A stretch of DNA of 7,982 bases from Clostridia bacterium (lineage in GTDB: Bacteria; Bacillota_A; Clostridia; UBA1381), in assembly GCA_017451145.1 (NCBI GenBank), contig JAFSSG010000006.1, positions 1 to 7,982 of the forward strand. The letters run 5' to 3'. The position numbers and the translations under genes are program-made. Under the pieces are notes generated by a model that saw nothing but the letters and a program-made list of their open reading frames with translations, searched no databases and was not told where the DNA came from. Shown here piece after piece: positions 1-5,983 of the stretch (the stretch's first letter is position 1; each line of letters begins with the position of its first letter).

Positions 1-8
1 ATGAAAAA

Positions 9-16
9 TTTCCTTT
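9..16 (-). promoter_or_regulatory. Possible ribosome binding site for the gene after secA
   Basis: Just after the secA stop the minus strand reads AAAGGAAA, and the window ends with AT eight bases after the GGA. If the next base is G, a gene would start there in the same operon as secA. prfB is a common neighbour of secA in Firmicutes, but nothing here shows it. No terminator is visible in these 19 bases. Confidence 0.3.
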
Positions 17-19
17 CAG

Positions 20-2776
20 TTATCTGCCACAGCAATGTTTATATTTTTTACCGCTGCCACACGGGCATGGGTCATTTCTGCCGGGGGTTTTCTTAGCCGT
101 TACAGGCTTTTTGGAAAGTGAGCCGTCACCGCCCGTGTCAAGCGGTTTTGCCACCTGAACACGCTTGATTTCCGCTCTCGGCTTAAAGCTCAGGACATAT
201 CTTACCGTATCACGCTTTATGGCGTCTAACATTCCCTCATAAAGCTCACTGCCGACATTTCGATATTCAATAACAGGATCATGCTGACCGTATGCCCGAA
301 GTCCTATCTCACGCTTTACGTGTTCCATTTCGTCGAGATGGTCCATCCAAAGCGTATCGACAACACGGAGCATCATTACACGCTCAATTTCACGCATATT
401 TTCGCCAAACAGCTTACATTGCTCCTCATAACGATTATTTGCAATTTCCAAAAGTCTTTGGCGTATATCGTCCTTTGTTATTGTATCGAGTTCGCTCTTA
501 TTTATTTCAAACTCACCGTTTGCCATAAGATTTTGGTTTGCAAACTCGGTAAGTCCTTTGATATTCCAATTTTCCGGAATATCGGTAATGCCGATAAAAT
601 CGTCAAGTGCTGACTCTATAGTTGCCTCAATCATATTCTTGATTGTTCCTGAAATATCCTCGCCGTCCAAAACCATCTGACGCTGTGCATAGATGATTTT
701 ACGCTGTTCGTTCATTACCTCGTCATACTGCAAAACGTGGCGACGTGCGTCAAAATGACGGCTTTCCAGATTTTTCTGTGCATTTTCGATTGATTTGTTC
801 AAAATTTTCGCTTCAATCGGCTCGTCCTCAGCAATTCCAAGCGTTGAAACCATATTTTTAACCCTATCTGAGCCGAAAATACGCATCAAATCGTCTTCCA
901 AAGACAGATAGAATTTCGATTGACCGGGATCGCCCTGACGTCCCGAACGTCCGCGTAGCTGGTTATCGATACGCCTTGACTCGTGACGCTCTGTGCCGAT
1001 TATATAAAGTCCTCCCGCTTCCTTTACTGCCTCTTGCTCGTCCTTTAATTCAGCCTTGAATTTATCGTTAAGCTCCTCAAATTTTGCCCTTGCCGCCAAA
1101 ATATCGGCATCGTCCGTTTCGGCGTGACCTGTCGCCTCTGTCATTAGCATTTCGATTTTTTCGTCGGTCATTTCCTCGTCATTTGCTTTTTTTGCAATAA
1201 GCTGTTTTAATAGCTCGTGCTTTGCCAAATATTCCGCATTTCCGCCGAGAATGATATCTGTGCCTCGTCCTGCCATATTTGTTGCAATGGTAACTGCACC
1301 TTTTTTACCGGCTTGGGCAACAATTTCCGCCTCTTTTGCATGGTATTTGGCATTTAAGACCTCATGCTTTATACCCTCACGCTTTAAAAGTGCGGACAAG
1401 ATTTCCGATTTATCTACATCAGTTGTACCAACCAATACGGGCTGTCCTTTTTCATTACATTCACGGATTTTGCGTATAACCGCCATATATTTGCCCTTTT
1501 CTGTGCGGTAAACGCTGTCATGCTCATCAATTCTTATAACAGGCTTATTTGTAGGCACTTCAACGCAGTCCAAACTATAGATCTGCTGGAATTCCTCTTC
1601 CTCGGTGAGTGCCGTACCCGTCATACCTGACAGCTTTTTATAGAGTCTGAAATAGTTCTGGAACGTGATTGTTGCAAGGGTTTTTGACTCGTTTTCTACA
1701 TTTACGCCCTCTTTTGCCTCAATAGCCTGATGAAGTCCGTCGGAATAGCGTCTGCCGGGCATAATTCTTCCCGTAAATTCATCAACGATCTTTACTTCGC
1801 CGTCCTGAACAACATACTGTTTGTCACGGTGCATTACACCATTTGCGGAAAGTGCCTGATTTATATGATGCTGGATTTTCATATTATCCGGATCGGCTAA
1901 GTTATCAATATTAAAGTACTGCTCCGCCTTTTCAATTCCACGCTTTGTTAAGGTAGCCGTTCTCGCCTTTTCGTCAACGATATAGTCGCAGTTCAAATCA
2001 TCGTCTAACACCTTGTCATCTTCCTCGGTTACAACCATTTTTTTGAGGCTTTTTACAAATTTATCCGCTGCTTTATAGAGATCGTTTGCGGCTTCGCCCA
2101 TACCAGATATGATTAAAGGCGTTCTCGCCTCGTCAATAAGGATAGAGTCAACCTCATCGACGATTGCATAATTATGTCCTCTTTGAACCTGCTGTTCCTT
2201 ATATGTGACCATATTATCCCTTAAGTAATCAAATCCCATTTCGTTATTTGTTCCGTAGGTAATATCGGCACCGTATGCGGCTTTACGCTCATCATTATCA
2301 ATGTCATGGATAATAAGGCCTACCGAGAGACCTAAAAATTTATAAACCTTCCCCATCCATTCAGAGTCACGCTTTGCCAGGTAATCGTTTACCGTAACTA
2401 TATGCACACCGTCACCCGTTAGTGCGTTAAGATATGCGGGAAGCGTGGAAACAAGTGTTTTACCTTCACCTGTTTTCATTTCTGCAATTCTGCCCTGATG
2501 CAGAATAATTCCGCCTATGACCTGCACATAAAAATGCTTCATTCCAAGCACACGCCATGAAGCCTCACGCACAACCGCAAAAGCCTCCGGCAAAATACTG
2601 TCTAAGTCTTCTCCGTCTTTTATCCGTTTTTTAAACTCCTCAGTCTTTTCCGCAAGTTCTTTATCGGAAAGCAACTGCATTTGCGGTTCTAACTCCATAA
2701 CCTTGTCCGCAATCGGCGTAACCCTTTTTAGCTCTCTTTGCGAATAAGTACCGAATATTTTATCAAAAAGTCCCAT
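20..2776 (-). CDS. secA: Protein translocase subunit SecA (preprotein-driving ATPase)
   Basis: SecA binds preproteins and uses ATP hydrolysis to push them through the SecYEG channel at the cytoplasmic membrane. With the start at 2776 the protein has 918 residues. Visible landmarks are Walker A GEGKT (about 103-107), Walker B/DEAD-type DEVD (207-210), the linker-side signature [11 protein letters not shown] (from 341), NMAGRGTDI in NBD2 (from 500), [19 protein letters not shown] (from 594), and the helical scaffold segment [12 protein letters not shown] (from 806). The zinc tail reads [14 protein letters not shown], a Cys-x-Cys-x8-Cys-Cys pattern in which the last ligand is Cys rather than the His of E. 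coli. NBD2 carries an insert of roughly 70 residues (about 514-586) that is absent from B. subtilis SecA (841 residues, from memory). I chose ATG at 2776 because GAGGTG lies just upstream and the protein then begins MGLFDKIFG. The in-frame TTG at 2788 overlaps that ribosome binding site. The gene has its own promoter and probably forms a unit separate from dpaAB. Confidence 0.98.
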   Translation of the reverse strand: MGLFDKIFGTYSQRELKRVTPIADKVMELEPQMQLLSDKELAEKTEEFKKRIKDGEDLDSILPEAFAVVREASWRVLGMKHFYVQVIGGIILHQGRIAEMKTGEGKTLVSTLPAYLNALTGDGVHIVTVNDYLAKRDSEWMGKVYKFLGLSVGLIIHDIDNDERKAAYGADITYGTNNEMGFDYLRDNMVTYKEQQVQRGHNYAIVDEVDSILIDEARTPLIISGMGEAANDLYKAADKFVKSLKKMVVTEEDDKVLDDDLNCDYIVDEKARTATLTKRGIEKAEQYFNIDNLADPDNMKIQHHINQALSANGVMHRDKQYVVQDGEVKIVDEFTGRIMPGRRYSDGLHQAIEAKEGVNVENESKTLATITFQNYFRLYKKLSGMTGTALTEEEEFQQIYSLDCVEVPTNKPVIRIDEHDSVYRTEKGKYMAVIRKIRECNEKGQPVLVGTTDVDKSEILSALLKREGIKHEVLNAKYHAKEAEIVAQAGKKGAVTIATNMAGRGTDIILGGNAEYLAKHELLKQLIAKKANDEEMTDEKIEMLMTEATGHAETDDADILAARAKFEELNDKFKAELKDEQEAVKEAGGLYIIGTERHESRRIDNQLRGRSGRQGDPGQSKFYLSLEDDLMRIFGSDRVKNMVSTLGIAEDEPIEAKILNKSIENAQKNLESRHFDARRHVLQYDEVMNEQRKIIYAQRQMVLDGEDISGTIKNMIEATIESALDDFIGITDIPENWNIKGLTEFANQNLMANGEFEINKSELDTITKDDIRQRLLEIANNRYEEQCKLFGENMREIERVMMLRVVDTLWMDHLDEMEHVKREIGLRAYGQHDPVIEYRNVGSELYEGMLDAIKRDTVRYVLSFKPRAEIKRVQVAKPLDTGGDGSLSKKPVTAKKTPGRNDPCPCGSGKKYKHCCGR

Positions 2777-2780
2777 AATA

Positions 2781-2786
2781 CACCTC
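2781..2786 (-). promoter_or_regulatory. Ribosome binding site of secA
   Basis: GAGGTG sits 4 bases before the ATG at 2776. It decides the start: an in-frame TTG at 2788 would add four residues (MRCI) but overlaps this site and has no good site of its own. Confidence 0.85.
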
Positions 2787-2835
2787 AAATTTCGATTTAT
2801 TTAGCAAATACATTCCCATAATATACCTATTTTAC

Positions 2836-2864
2836 ATTATAACACAAATCGTTAGGAATTACCA
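2836..2864 (-). promoter_or_regulatory. Vegetative (sigma-A type) promoter of secA
   Basis: On the minus strand a perfect TATAAT (2841-2836) is preceded by TG at the extended -10 position, giving TGTTATAAT. Seventeen bases upstream is a weak -35, TGGTAA (2864-2859), matching TTGACA at 3 of 6 positions. The promoter lies 59 bases before the secA ATG, leaving a short AT-rich leader. A perfect extended -10 commonly makes up for a poor -35. This is read from sequence only; the start point has not been mapped. Confidence 0.75.
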
Positions 2865-2892
2865 TACTTTTTTTGAATTTTTTGTAAACTTT

Positions 2893-2918
2893 TAGGGAGC
2901 ACTTTAAGGTGCTCCCTA
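2893..2918 (-). terminator. Hairpin after dpaB, possible weak terminator
   Basis: A perfect 10-bp inverted repeat (TAGGGAGCAC / GTGCTCCCTA) with a 6-base loop lies 25 bases after the dpaB stop. In the direction of dpaB transcription the bases after the stem are AAAAGTTTAC, so the usual run of U is missing. On the opposite strand the following bases (TCTTATCTTTT) are more U-rich. It may stop or stabilise the dpaAB transcript, or allow partial read-through into secA. Confidence 0.5.
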
Positions 2919-2943
2919 TCTTATCTTTTGCCGATATATATAA

Positions 2944-3522
2944 TCAGCACAATATTGGCTGTAATTGTTTACCCTCTAATGCAAGTTCCGCACAAGGTAT
3001 GATTTTCGTCATATCCGCAACAAGCGAATTCGGCTTTTTTTCGCAGTCGTCCTGACCGAACGGGACAAGGTAGATATGTTTGCTGTTTAGTAAAAAGCCT
3101 ATGTTTTTTGCGGCGTTTCCAAGTCCGTCATTTGTAGAAACAGCGATTAAAACGGGCTTCCCGCCACGTAAATGTGCTTTTGCCGCCATAGTCACCGAGC
3201 TGTCGGCAATACCGTTTGCAAGTTTTGCAAGGGTGTTGCCCGTACATGGTGCTATGATAAGTAAATCCAGATAACTTTTAGGACCTATCGGCTCCGCCTC
3301 TTTTACCGATTTTATCACGGGATTTCCGCAAATCATTTGAAGCCTTGCTATAAAATCCTGAGCGTTACCGAATCTGGTATCGGTAGAATAAGCGGTTTCG
3401 CTCATTATCGGTATTATATTCGCATCAGTTACGGAAAGTTTTTCAACCTCCTTTATCACTCTTGCAAAGGTGCAAAACGAGCCGGTCATCGCAAATCCGA
3501 CAGTTTTGCCTTTTAGTTCCAC
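2944..3522 (-). CDS. dpaB: Dipicolinate synthase subunit B
   Basis: With DpaA this protein converts the DapA product of the lysine pathway to dipicolinic acid (DPA), which is made in the mother cell and loaded into the spore core as Ca-DPA. It has 192 residues, close to B. subtilis SpoVFB (about 200), and belongs to the flavoprotein-like fold family. Recognisable blocks are TGSFCTF (13-19), STDTRFG (46-52), IAPCTGNTLAKLANGI (90-105), ISTND-like VSTNDGLG (128-135), VPFGQDD (153-159), KKPNSLVADM (162-171) and the terminal LQPIL. The start is GTG at 3522, which gives MELKGKTVGF, aligning with the SpoVFB N-terminus as I recall it. An ATG two bases upstream (3524) reads only Met-Trp-Asn-stop. The gene begins three bases after the dpaA stop and its ribosome binding site lies inside the dpaA coding sequence, so the two are probably translationally coupled. 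Confidence 0.95.
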   Translation of the reverse strand: MELKGKTVGFAMTGSFCTFARVIKEVEKLSVTDANIIPIMSETAYSTDTRFGNAQDFIARLQMICGNPVIKSVKEAEPIGPKSYLDLLIIAPCTGNTLAKLANGIADSSVTMAAKAHLRGGKPVLIAVSTNDGLGNAAKNIGFLLNSKHIYLVPFGQDDCEKKPNSLVADMTKIIPCAELALEGKQLQPILC

Positions 3523-3525
3523 ATT

Positions 3526-4368
3526 TTACACCTCCGTTTCCGATAAAATGTTCATTATCGTTTCCTTTATGATCTTTCCGGAGGTTATGGGTGCGGTTTT
3601 TCCCGGAAGAGAAAGTGCCCATATTACGTTTTTTTTAAGCTTTTTTGCCATTTCAAAATCGACTCCGCCCGGCTTTGACGCAACATCGAGTATAAGCGTA
3701 TCGCATCGGATATTTTTAAGCGTTTCGCCGTCTAAAACACGTGCAGGAACGGTATTTATAATAAGGTCAAACTCCGAGACCGCATTTGTTAAAGCCTTAG
3801 TATGTACCGATTTTAAGCTCTTTTCCTCTATCCACGCAAAATCCTCTAATTTTCTCGCCGAAACAGTGACATCGCTTCCCAAAAGCTTGAATTTTTCCGC
3901 AATGACTTTGCCGACACGCCCATAGCCTATAACTAAAACACGGCTTCCGAAAATCGTTATCGGCATTTCGGAAAGTGCAATCTCAATGACTCCCTCCGCT
4001 GTCGGAATGGCGTTTTTTATTATAAGCTCTTCCCTGTTAAAATAGTCTATATACCTTATTCCCTTGCCCTGTAACATTTTTTCCGCATCAAGCGGCATTT
4101 TTGCACCTAAAACAAGACAATTTTTGTCTATTTTTCCGATAATATCAAAAAGAGCTGTTTTCGTTTTTGAAATAGGTGCGTTTAAAGTGACACCATCACT
4201 GCTCGTCGGGACAGGGAAAATTATAATATCGGCTTTTTTTAGCTTATCAAGAGGGATTTTGCCCTCAGAAAGACCGAGTGCGGTAACGTCAAAATCTTCC
4301 TTTTCCAAAAGGTTTTTGACAGTTTCCTGCCTTAAATCGCCACCCAATATGAATAAAGACTTTTTCAC
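3526..4368 (-). CDS. dpaA: Dipicolinate synthase subunit A
   Basis: This is the NAD(P)-binding-fold subunit of dipicolinate synthase, the partner of DpaB in making spore DPA. It has 280 residues against about 297 in B. subtilis SpoVFA. Blocks in order are LGGDLRQ (8-14), FPVPTSSDGV (51-60), IPTAEGVIEIAL (121-132), the Rossmann nucleotide-binding loop VIGYGRVGK (146-154), INTVPARVL (204-212), LILDVASKPGG (225-235) and the C-terminal SLPGKTAPITSGKII (253-267). The start is GTG at 4368, 8 bases after GGAGG. The ATG at 4375 is out of frame, only 1 base from that site, and stops after 28 codons. It is the first gene of a two-gene unit with dpaB. The asd-dapG-dapA genes that follow spoVFAB in B. 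subtilis are absent, and secA follows instead. A sigma-K-like promoter lies just upstream. Confidence 0.95.
   Translation of the reverse strand: MKKSLFILGGDLRQETVKNLLEKEDFDVTALGLSEGKIPLDKLKKADIIIFPVPTSSDGVTLNAPISKTKTALFDIIGKIDKNCLVLGAKMPLDAEKMLQGKGIRYIDYFNREELIIKNAIPTAEGVIEIALSEMPITIFGSRVLVIGYGRVGKVIAEKFKLLGSDVTVSARKLEDFAWIEEKSLKSVHTKALTNAVSEFDLIINTVPARVLDGETLKNIRCDTLILDVASKPGGVDFEMAKKLKKNVIWALSLPGKTAPITSGKIIKETIMNILSETEV
3531..3535 (-). promoter_or_regulatory. Ribosome binding site of dpaB with two overlapping starts
   Basis: GGAGG lies within the last codons of dpaA. It is 8 bases from the GTG that opens dpaB and 6 bases from an overlapping ATG in another frame (ATGTG), which would make only a three-residue peptide before TAA. 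Homology supports the GTG. Confidence 0.8.
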
Positions 4369-4376
4369 TATCCATA

Positions 4377-4383
4377 CCTCCTT
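4377..4383 (-). promoter_or_regulatory. Ribosome binding site of dpaA (supports a GTG start)
   Basis: A strong AAGGAGG stands 8 bases before the GTG at 4368. The nearby ATG at 4375 is only one base away and in another frame, so the GTG is the better start. Confidence 0.8.
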
Positions 4384-4387
4384 TTTA

Positions 4388-4415
4388 CCATAATATGAAA
4401 AAAGACTTATTTTGT
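4388..4415 (-). promoter_or_regulatory. Candidate sigma-K promoter of dpaAB
   Basis: On the minus strand AC (4415-4414) is followed by 16 bases and then CATATTATG (4397-4389). The B. subtilis sigma-K pattern is AC, 16-17 bases, CATANNNTA; only the final A differs. Sigma-K control of spoVFAB is established in B. subtilis. One weakness is that transcription would start at or very near the AAGGAGG, leaving a leader of only about 15 bases. The CATATTA could also be read as a sigma-G-type -10, but no good matching -35 is present. Confidence 0.4.
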
Positions 4416-4534
4416 TAATCTTTTGTACTGTCGGATTTTTTGAAATTGCGGTAAAAGTGTTGCAACAATCCCTCAGTCACTCCGTGACAGTTTTCCGCTG
4501 GTTTTATAGTCGCTCTGCTCACCTTCGTTCGCAT
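4415..4534 (-). CDS. Small ORF of 39 codons, unknown function, possibly the rear part of a frameshifted gene
   Basis: This frame overlaps the end of the preceding small frame by 16 bases in the -1 frame. It starts MRTKVSRATIKP and contains AENCHGVTEGLLQHFYRNF before ending in STKD and TAA. Its ATG follows AAGGAGGT with only one base between, too close for normal initiation, so independent translation is doubtful. The more natural reading is that residues 6-39 were once the C-terminal part of the upstream frame. The segment from TIKP to the end looks protein-like, and I have a vague, unchecked memory of similar strings as short hypothetical proteins in gut Clostridia. The stop codon overlaps the proposed -35 of the dpaA promoter. 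Confidence 0.3.
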   Translation of the reverse strand: MRTKVSRATIKPAENCHGVTEGLLQHFYRNFKKSDSTKD

Positions 4535-4650
4535 ACCTCCTTAAAACCGAACCAATTACGCCTCATTTTTTCTGCCACAGGCAGCATTTCGTCGTAATTG
4601 CCCTTTACACAAGGGAGCCTTAATAGATTAGCTTTATAAAAAGCCATCAT
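4519..4650 (-). CDS. Small ORF of 43 codons, unknown function, possibly the front part of a frameshifted gene
   Basis: The frame opens with two ATG codons (MMAFYKANLL) and contains the segments VKGNYDEMLPVAEKM and RRNWFGFKEVCERR before TGA. A good ribosome binding site, AAGGAGGG (4668-4661), lies 10 bases upstream. That site can pair in part with the frame's own sequence at 4605-4617. It has no signal peptide, membrane segment or known motif. Composition looks like an ordinary soluble, basic peptide. Removing two bases at its stop would join it to the next small frame as one protein of 77 residues, which suggests a broken gene. It lies inside the hairpin-rich unit, so it may be only repeat-borne coding potential. 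I do not recognise a function. Confidence 0.35.
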   Translation of the reverse strand: MMAFYKANLLRLPCVKGNYDEMLPVAEKMRRNWFGFKEVCERR

Positions 4651-4721
4651 TTTTCAAAAGCCCTCCTTGTGTAATGGCAAGGGTGGGCAAATACAAGTGA
4701 ATGTGGCAAAAACTTGTCACA

Positions 4722-4749
4722 AAAAAATCCCTCTTTTGAGGGATTTTTT
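4722..4749 (-). terminator. Intrinsic terminator of the oadB-oadA-tyrS operon
   Basis: A perfect stem, AAAAAATCCCTC / GAGGGATTTTTT with an AAAA loop, is followed in the minus direction by a T run (TTTTTTT to 4721). Because A and T runs flank both sides it would also work for plus-strand transcripts. One arm overlaps the last two bases of the tyrS stop codon, so termination comes immediately after translation ends. It separates the operon from the dpaAB region. Confidence 0.9.
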
Positions 4750-5971
4750 ACTTCAGCACTACTCGGTGGAAGACCTTTTTACCTTTTTTTACAATCATTC
4801 CGCTTTCGCCTATATAGCTTTTATCAAGTACCAGATTTACATCTGTTATCTTATTATCGTTAACGGTAAGTCCGTTTTGCTGAATAAGACGTCTTGCCTC
4901 CGCTTTTGATGCCACAATGCCGATTTCTGTCAGCAAATCCAAAATGCCCTTTCCGTCTATTTCGGAAATTTCGGTAGTCGGCATATCCTCGCTCACGCCA
5001 CCTCCTGAGAACACCGCCTCAGCCGCATTTTTAACCTGATTTGCAGCGTCTTCGCCGTGTACCATTTTAGTAACTTCATATGCCAGGATTTTCTTTGCCT
5101 TATTAAGCTCCGCACCTTCCCATTTTTCCATTTTACGTATCTCGTCCATAGGAATAAAGGTTAAAAGCTTTAAGCATTTTATAACGTCCTCGTCGCCCAC
5201 ATTTACCCAATACTGATAAAAATCGTACGGTGAGCATTTATTAGCATCAAGCCACAAAGCACCTTTTGCCGTTTTGCCCATTTTTTTGCCCTCTGATGTG
5301 GTCAAAAGAGTAAATGTCATACCGTAAACCTGTTTATTATCCTTACGGTGACAAAGCTTTATACCGCCCAAGATATTTGACCATTGGTCATCGCCGCCAA
5401 GCTCGATTTTACATCCGTATTTTCTGTTCAGCATAAGAAAATCGTAGCTCTGCATAGGCATATAGTTGAACTCCAAAAAGGACAAGCCCTTTTCAAGTCT
5501 TTGCTTAAAGCACTCGGCAGTAAGCATTGCATTTACCGAAAACTGTGAGCCTATATCACGGATAAATTCAACATAATTGAGGTTTAAAAGCCAATCTGCG
5601 TTATTTACCATTATCGCCTTTCCGTCTGTAAAATCAACAAGGCAGGAAAGTTGCTTTTTAAAACACTCGGCATTATGCTCAATCGTTTCCTTTGTCATCA
5701 TCTGACGCATATCCGTTCTTCCCGACGGATCGCCGATATACGCCGTTCCGCCACCGATCAGGGCTATTGGACGGTGACCGTGATCCTGCATATGCTTCAT
5801 AACAACCATCTGCAAAAAATGTCCTACGTGAAGGCTGTCAGCTGTCGGGTCAAAACCTATATAAAAGGTTACCTTCTCTTTTCCTAAAAGCTCCCTGATT
5901 TCCTCCTCATGCGTTGTTTGTGCAATTAAGCCTCTTTCTTTCAGGACGTCAAAAACATTCTCTTCCGCCAT
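4748..5971 (-). CDS. tyrS: Tyrosyl-tRNA synthetase
   Basis: This cytoplasmic class I synthetase activates tyrosine with ATP and loads it onto tRNA-Tyr. It has 407 residues, in the normal range for the bacterial TyrS family. The HIGH-type signature is HVGH (48-51) after GFDPTADSL. The KMSKS-type loop is KMGKT (230-234). IGDPSGR (79-85), MPMQSYDF (171-178) and GGDDQWSNI (192-200) form the tyrosine-binding core. The C-terminal part (about 342-405) is the S4 RNA-binding domain ([17 protein letters not shown]). The start is ATG at 5971 with AGGAGAG 5 bases upstream. It follows oadA by 12 bases, so it is co-transcribed with the decarboxylase genes. There is no room for a T-box leader, which often regulates tyrS in Firmicutes; any amino-acid control must act elsewhere or be absent. 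Confidence 0.98.
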   Translation of the reverse strand: MAEENVFDVLKERGLIAQTTHEEEIRELLGKEKVTFYIGFDPTADSLHVGHFLQMVVMKHMQDHGHRPIALIGGGTAYIGDPSGRTDMRQMMTKETIEHNAECFKKQLSCLVDFTDGKAIMVNNADWLLNLNYVEFIRDIGSQFSVNAMLTAECFKQRLEKGLSFLEFNYMPMQSYDFLMLNRKYGCKIELGGDDQWSNILGGIKLCHRKDNKQVYGMTFTLLTTSEGKKMGKTAKGALWLDANKCSPYDFYQYWVNVGDEDVIKCLKLLTFIPMDEIRKMEKWEGAELNKAKKILAYEVTKMVHGEDAANQVKNAAEAVFSGGGVSEDMPTTEISEIDGKGILDLLTEIGIVASKAEARRLIQQNGLTVNDNKITDVNLVLDKSYIGESGMIVKKGKKVFHRVVLK

Positions 5972-5983
5972 TTTTTCTCTCCT

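Larger units (their letters stand above)
4415..4688 (-). repeat. Hairpin-rich intergenic unit, possible small dispersed (MITE/REP-like) repeat
   Basis: This fills most of the 379-base gap between tyrS and dpaA. Inverted repeats seen directly are CCTTGTGTAA (4665-4674) with its complement at 4605-4614; CAATTACG (4553-4560) with CGTAATTG (4593-4600), enclosing CTGCC-ACA-GGCAG (4572-4584); GGTTTTA (4500-4506) with TAAAACC (4542-4548); GTCAC-TCC-GTGAC (4476-4488); CCCTT/AAGGG (4601-4615); GCTTT-ATAA-AAAGC (4631-4644); and the 10-bp palindrome TGTTGCAACA (4458-4467). The minus-strand ends GGCTCCCTTGTGTAAAGGG and GACTGAGGGATTGTT resemble short repeats that I recall being common between genes in gut Clostridia; that recollection is unchecked. 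Two small reading frames lie inside it. The outer boundaries are uncertain. Confidence 0.45.

Noticed and set aside
2777..2788. TTG start giving a 922-residue SecA (MRCIMGLF...)
   Set aside because: The four extra codons overlap the GAGGTG ribosome binding site. The ATG at 2776 gives the normal MGLFDKIFG start.
3470..3925. 151-codon open frame on the plus strand opposite dpaA/dpaB
   Set aside because: It is antisense to conserved sequence, crosses the dpaA-dpaB junction, has no ribosome binding site and no motif.
4500..4548. Frameshift signal (slippery GGTTTTAAGG) joining the two small frames
   Set aside because: A -1 slip at that point runs directly into an in-frame TAA, so it cannot join the frames.
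4412..4597. 61-codon plus-strand frame in the tyrS-dpaA gap
   Set aside because: The opposite strand carries the frames with a proper ribosome binding site and better protein character. No supporting site is seen on the plus strand.
4369..4747. CRISPR array or riboswitch in the intergenic gap
   Set aside because: There are no evenly spaced direct repeats and no known riboswitch core. The structure is a set of different inverted repeats.
5972..5983. T-box or other leader in front of tyrS
   Set aside because: Only 12 bases separate oadA and tyrS, and they are used by the ribosome binding site.
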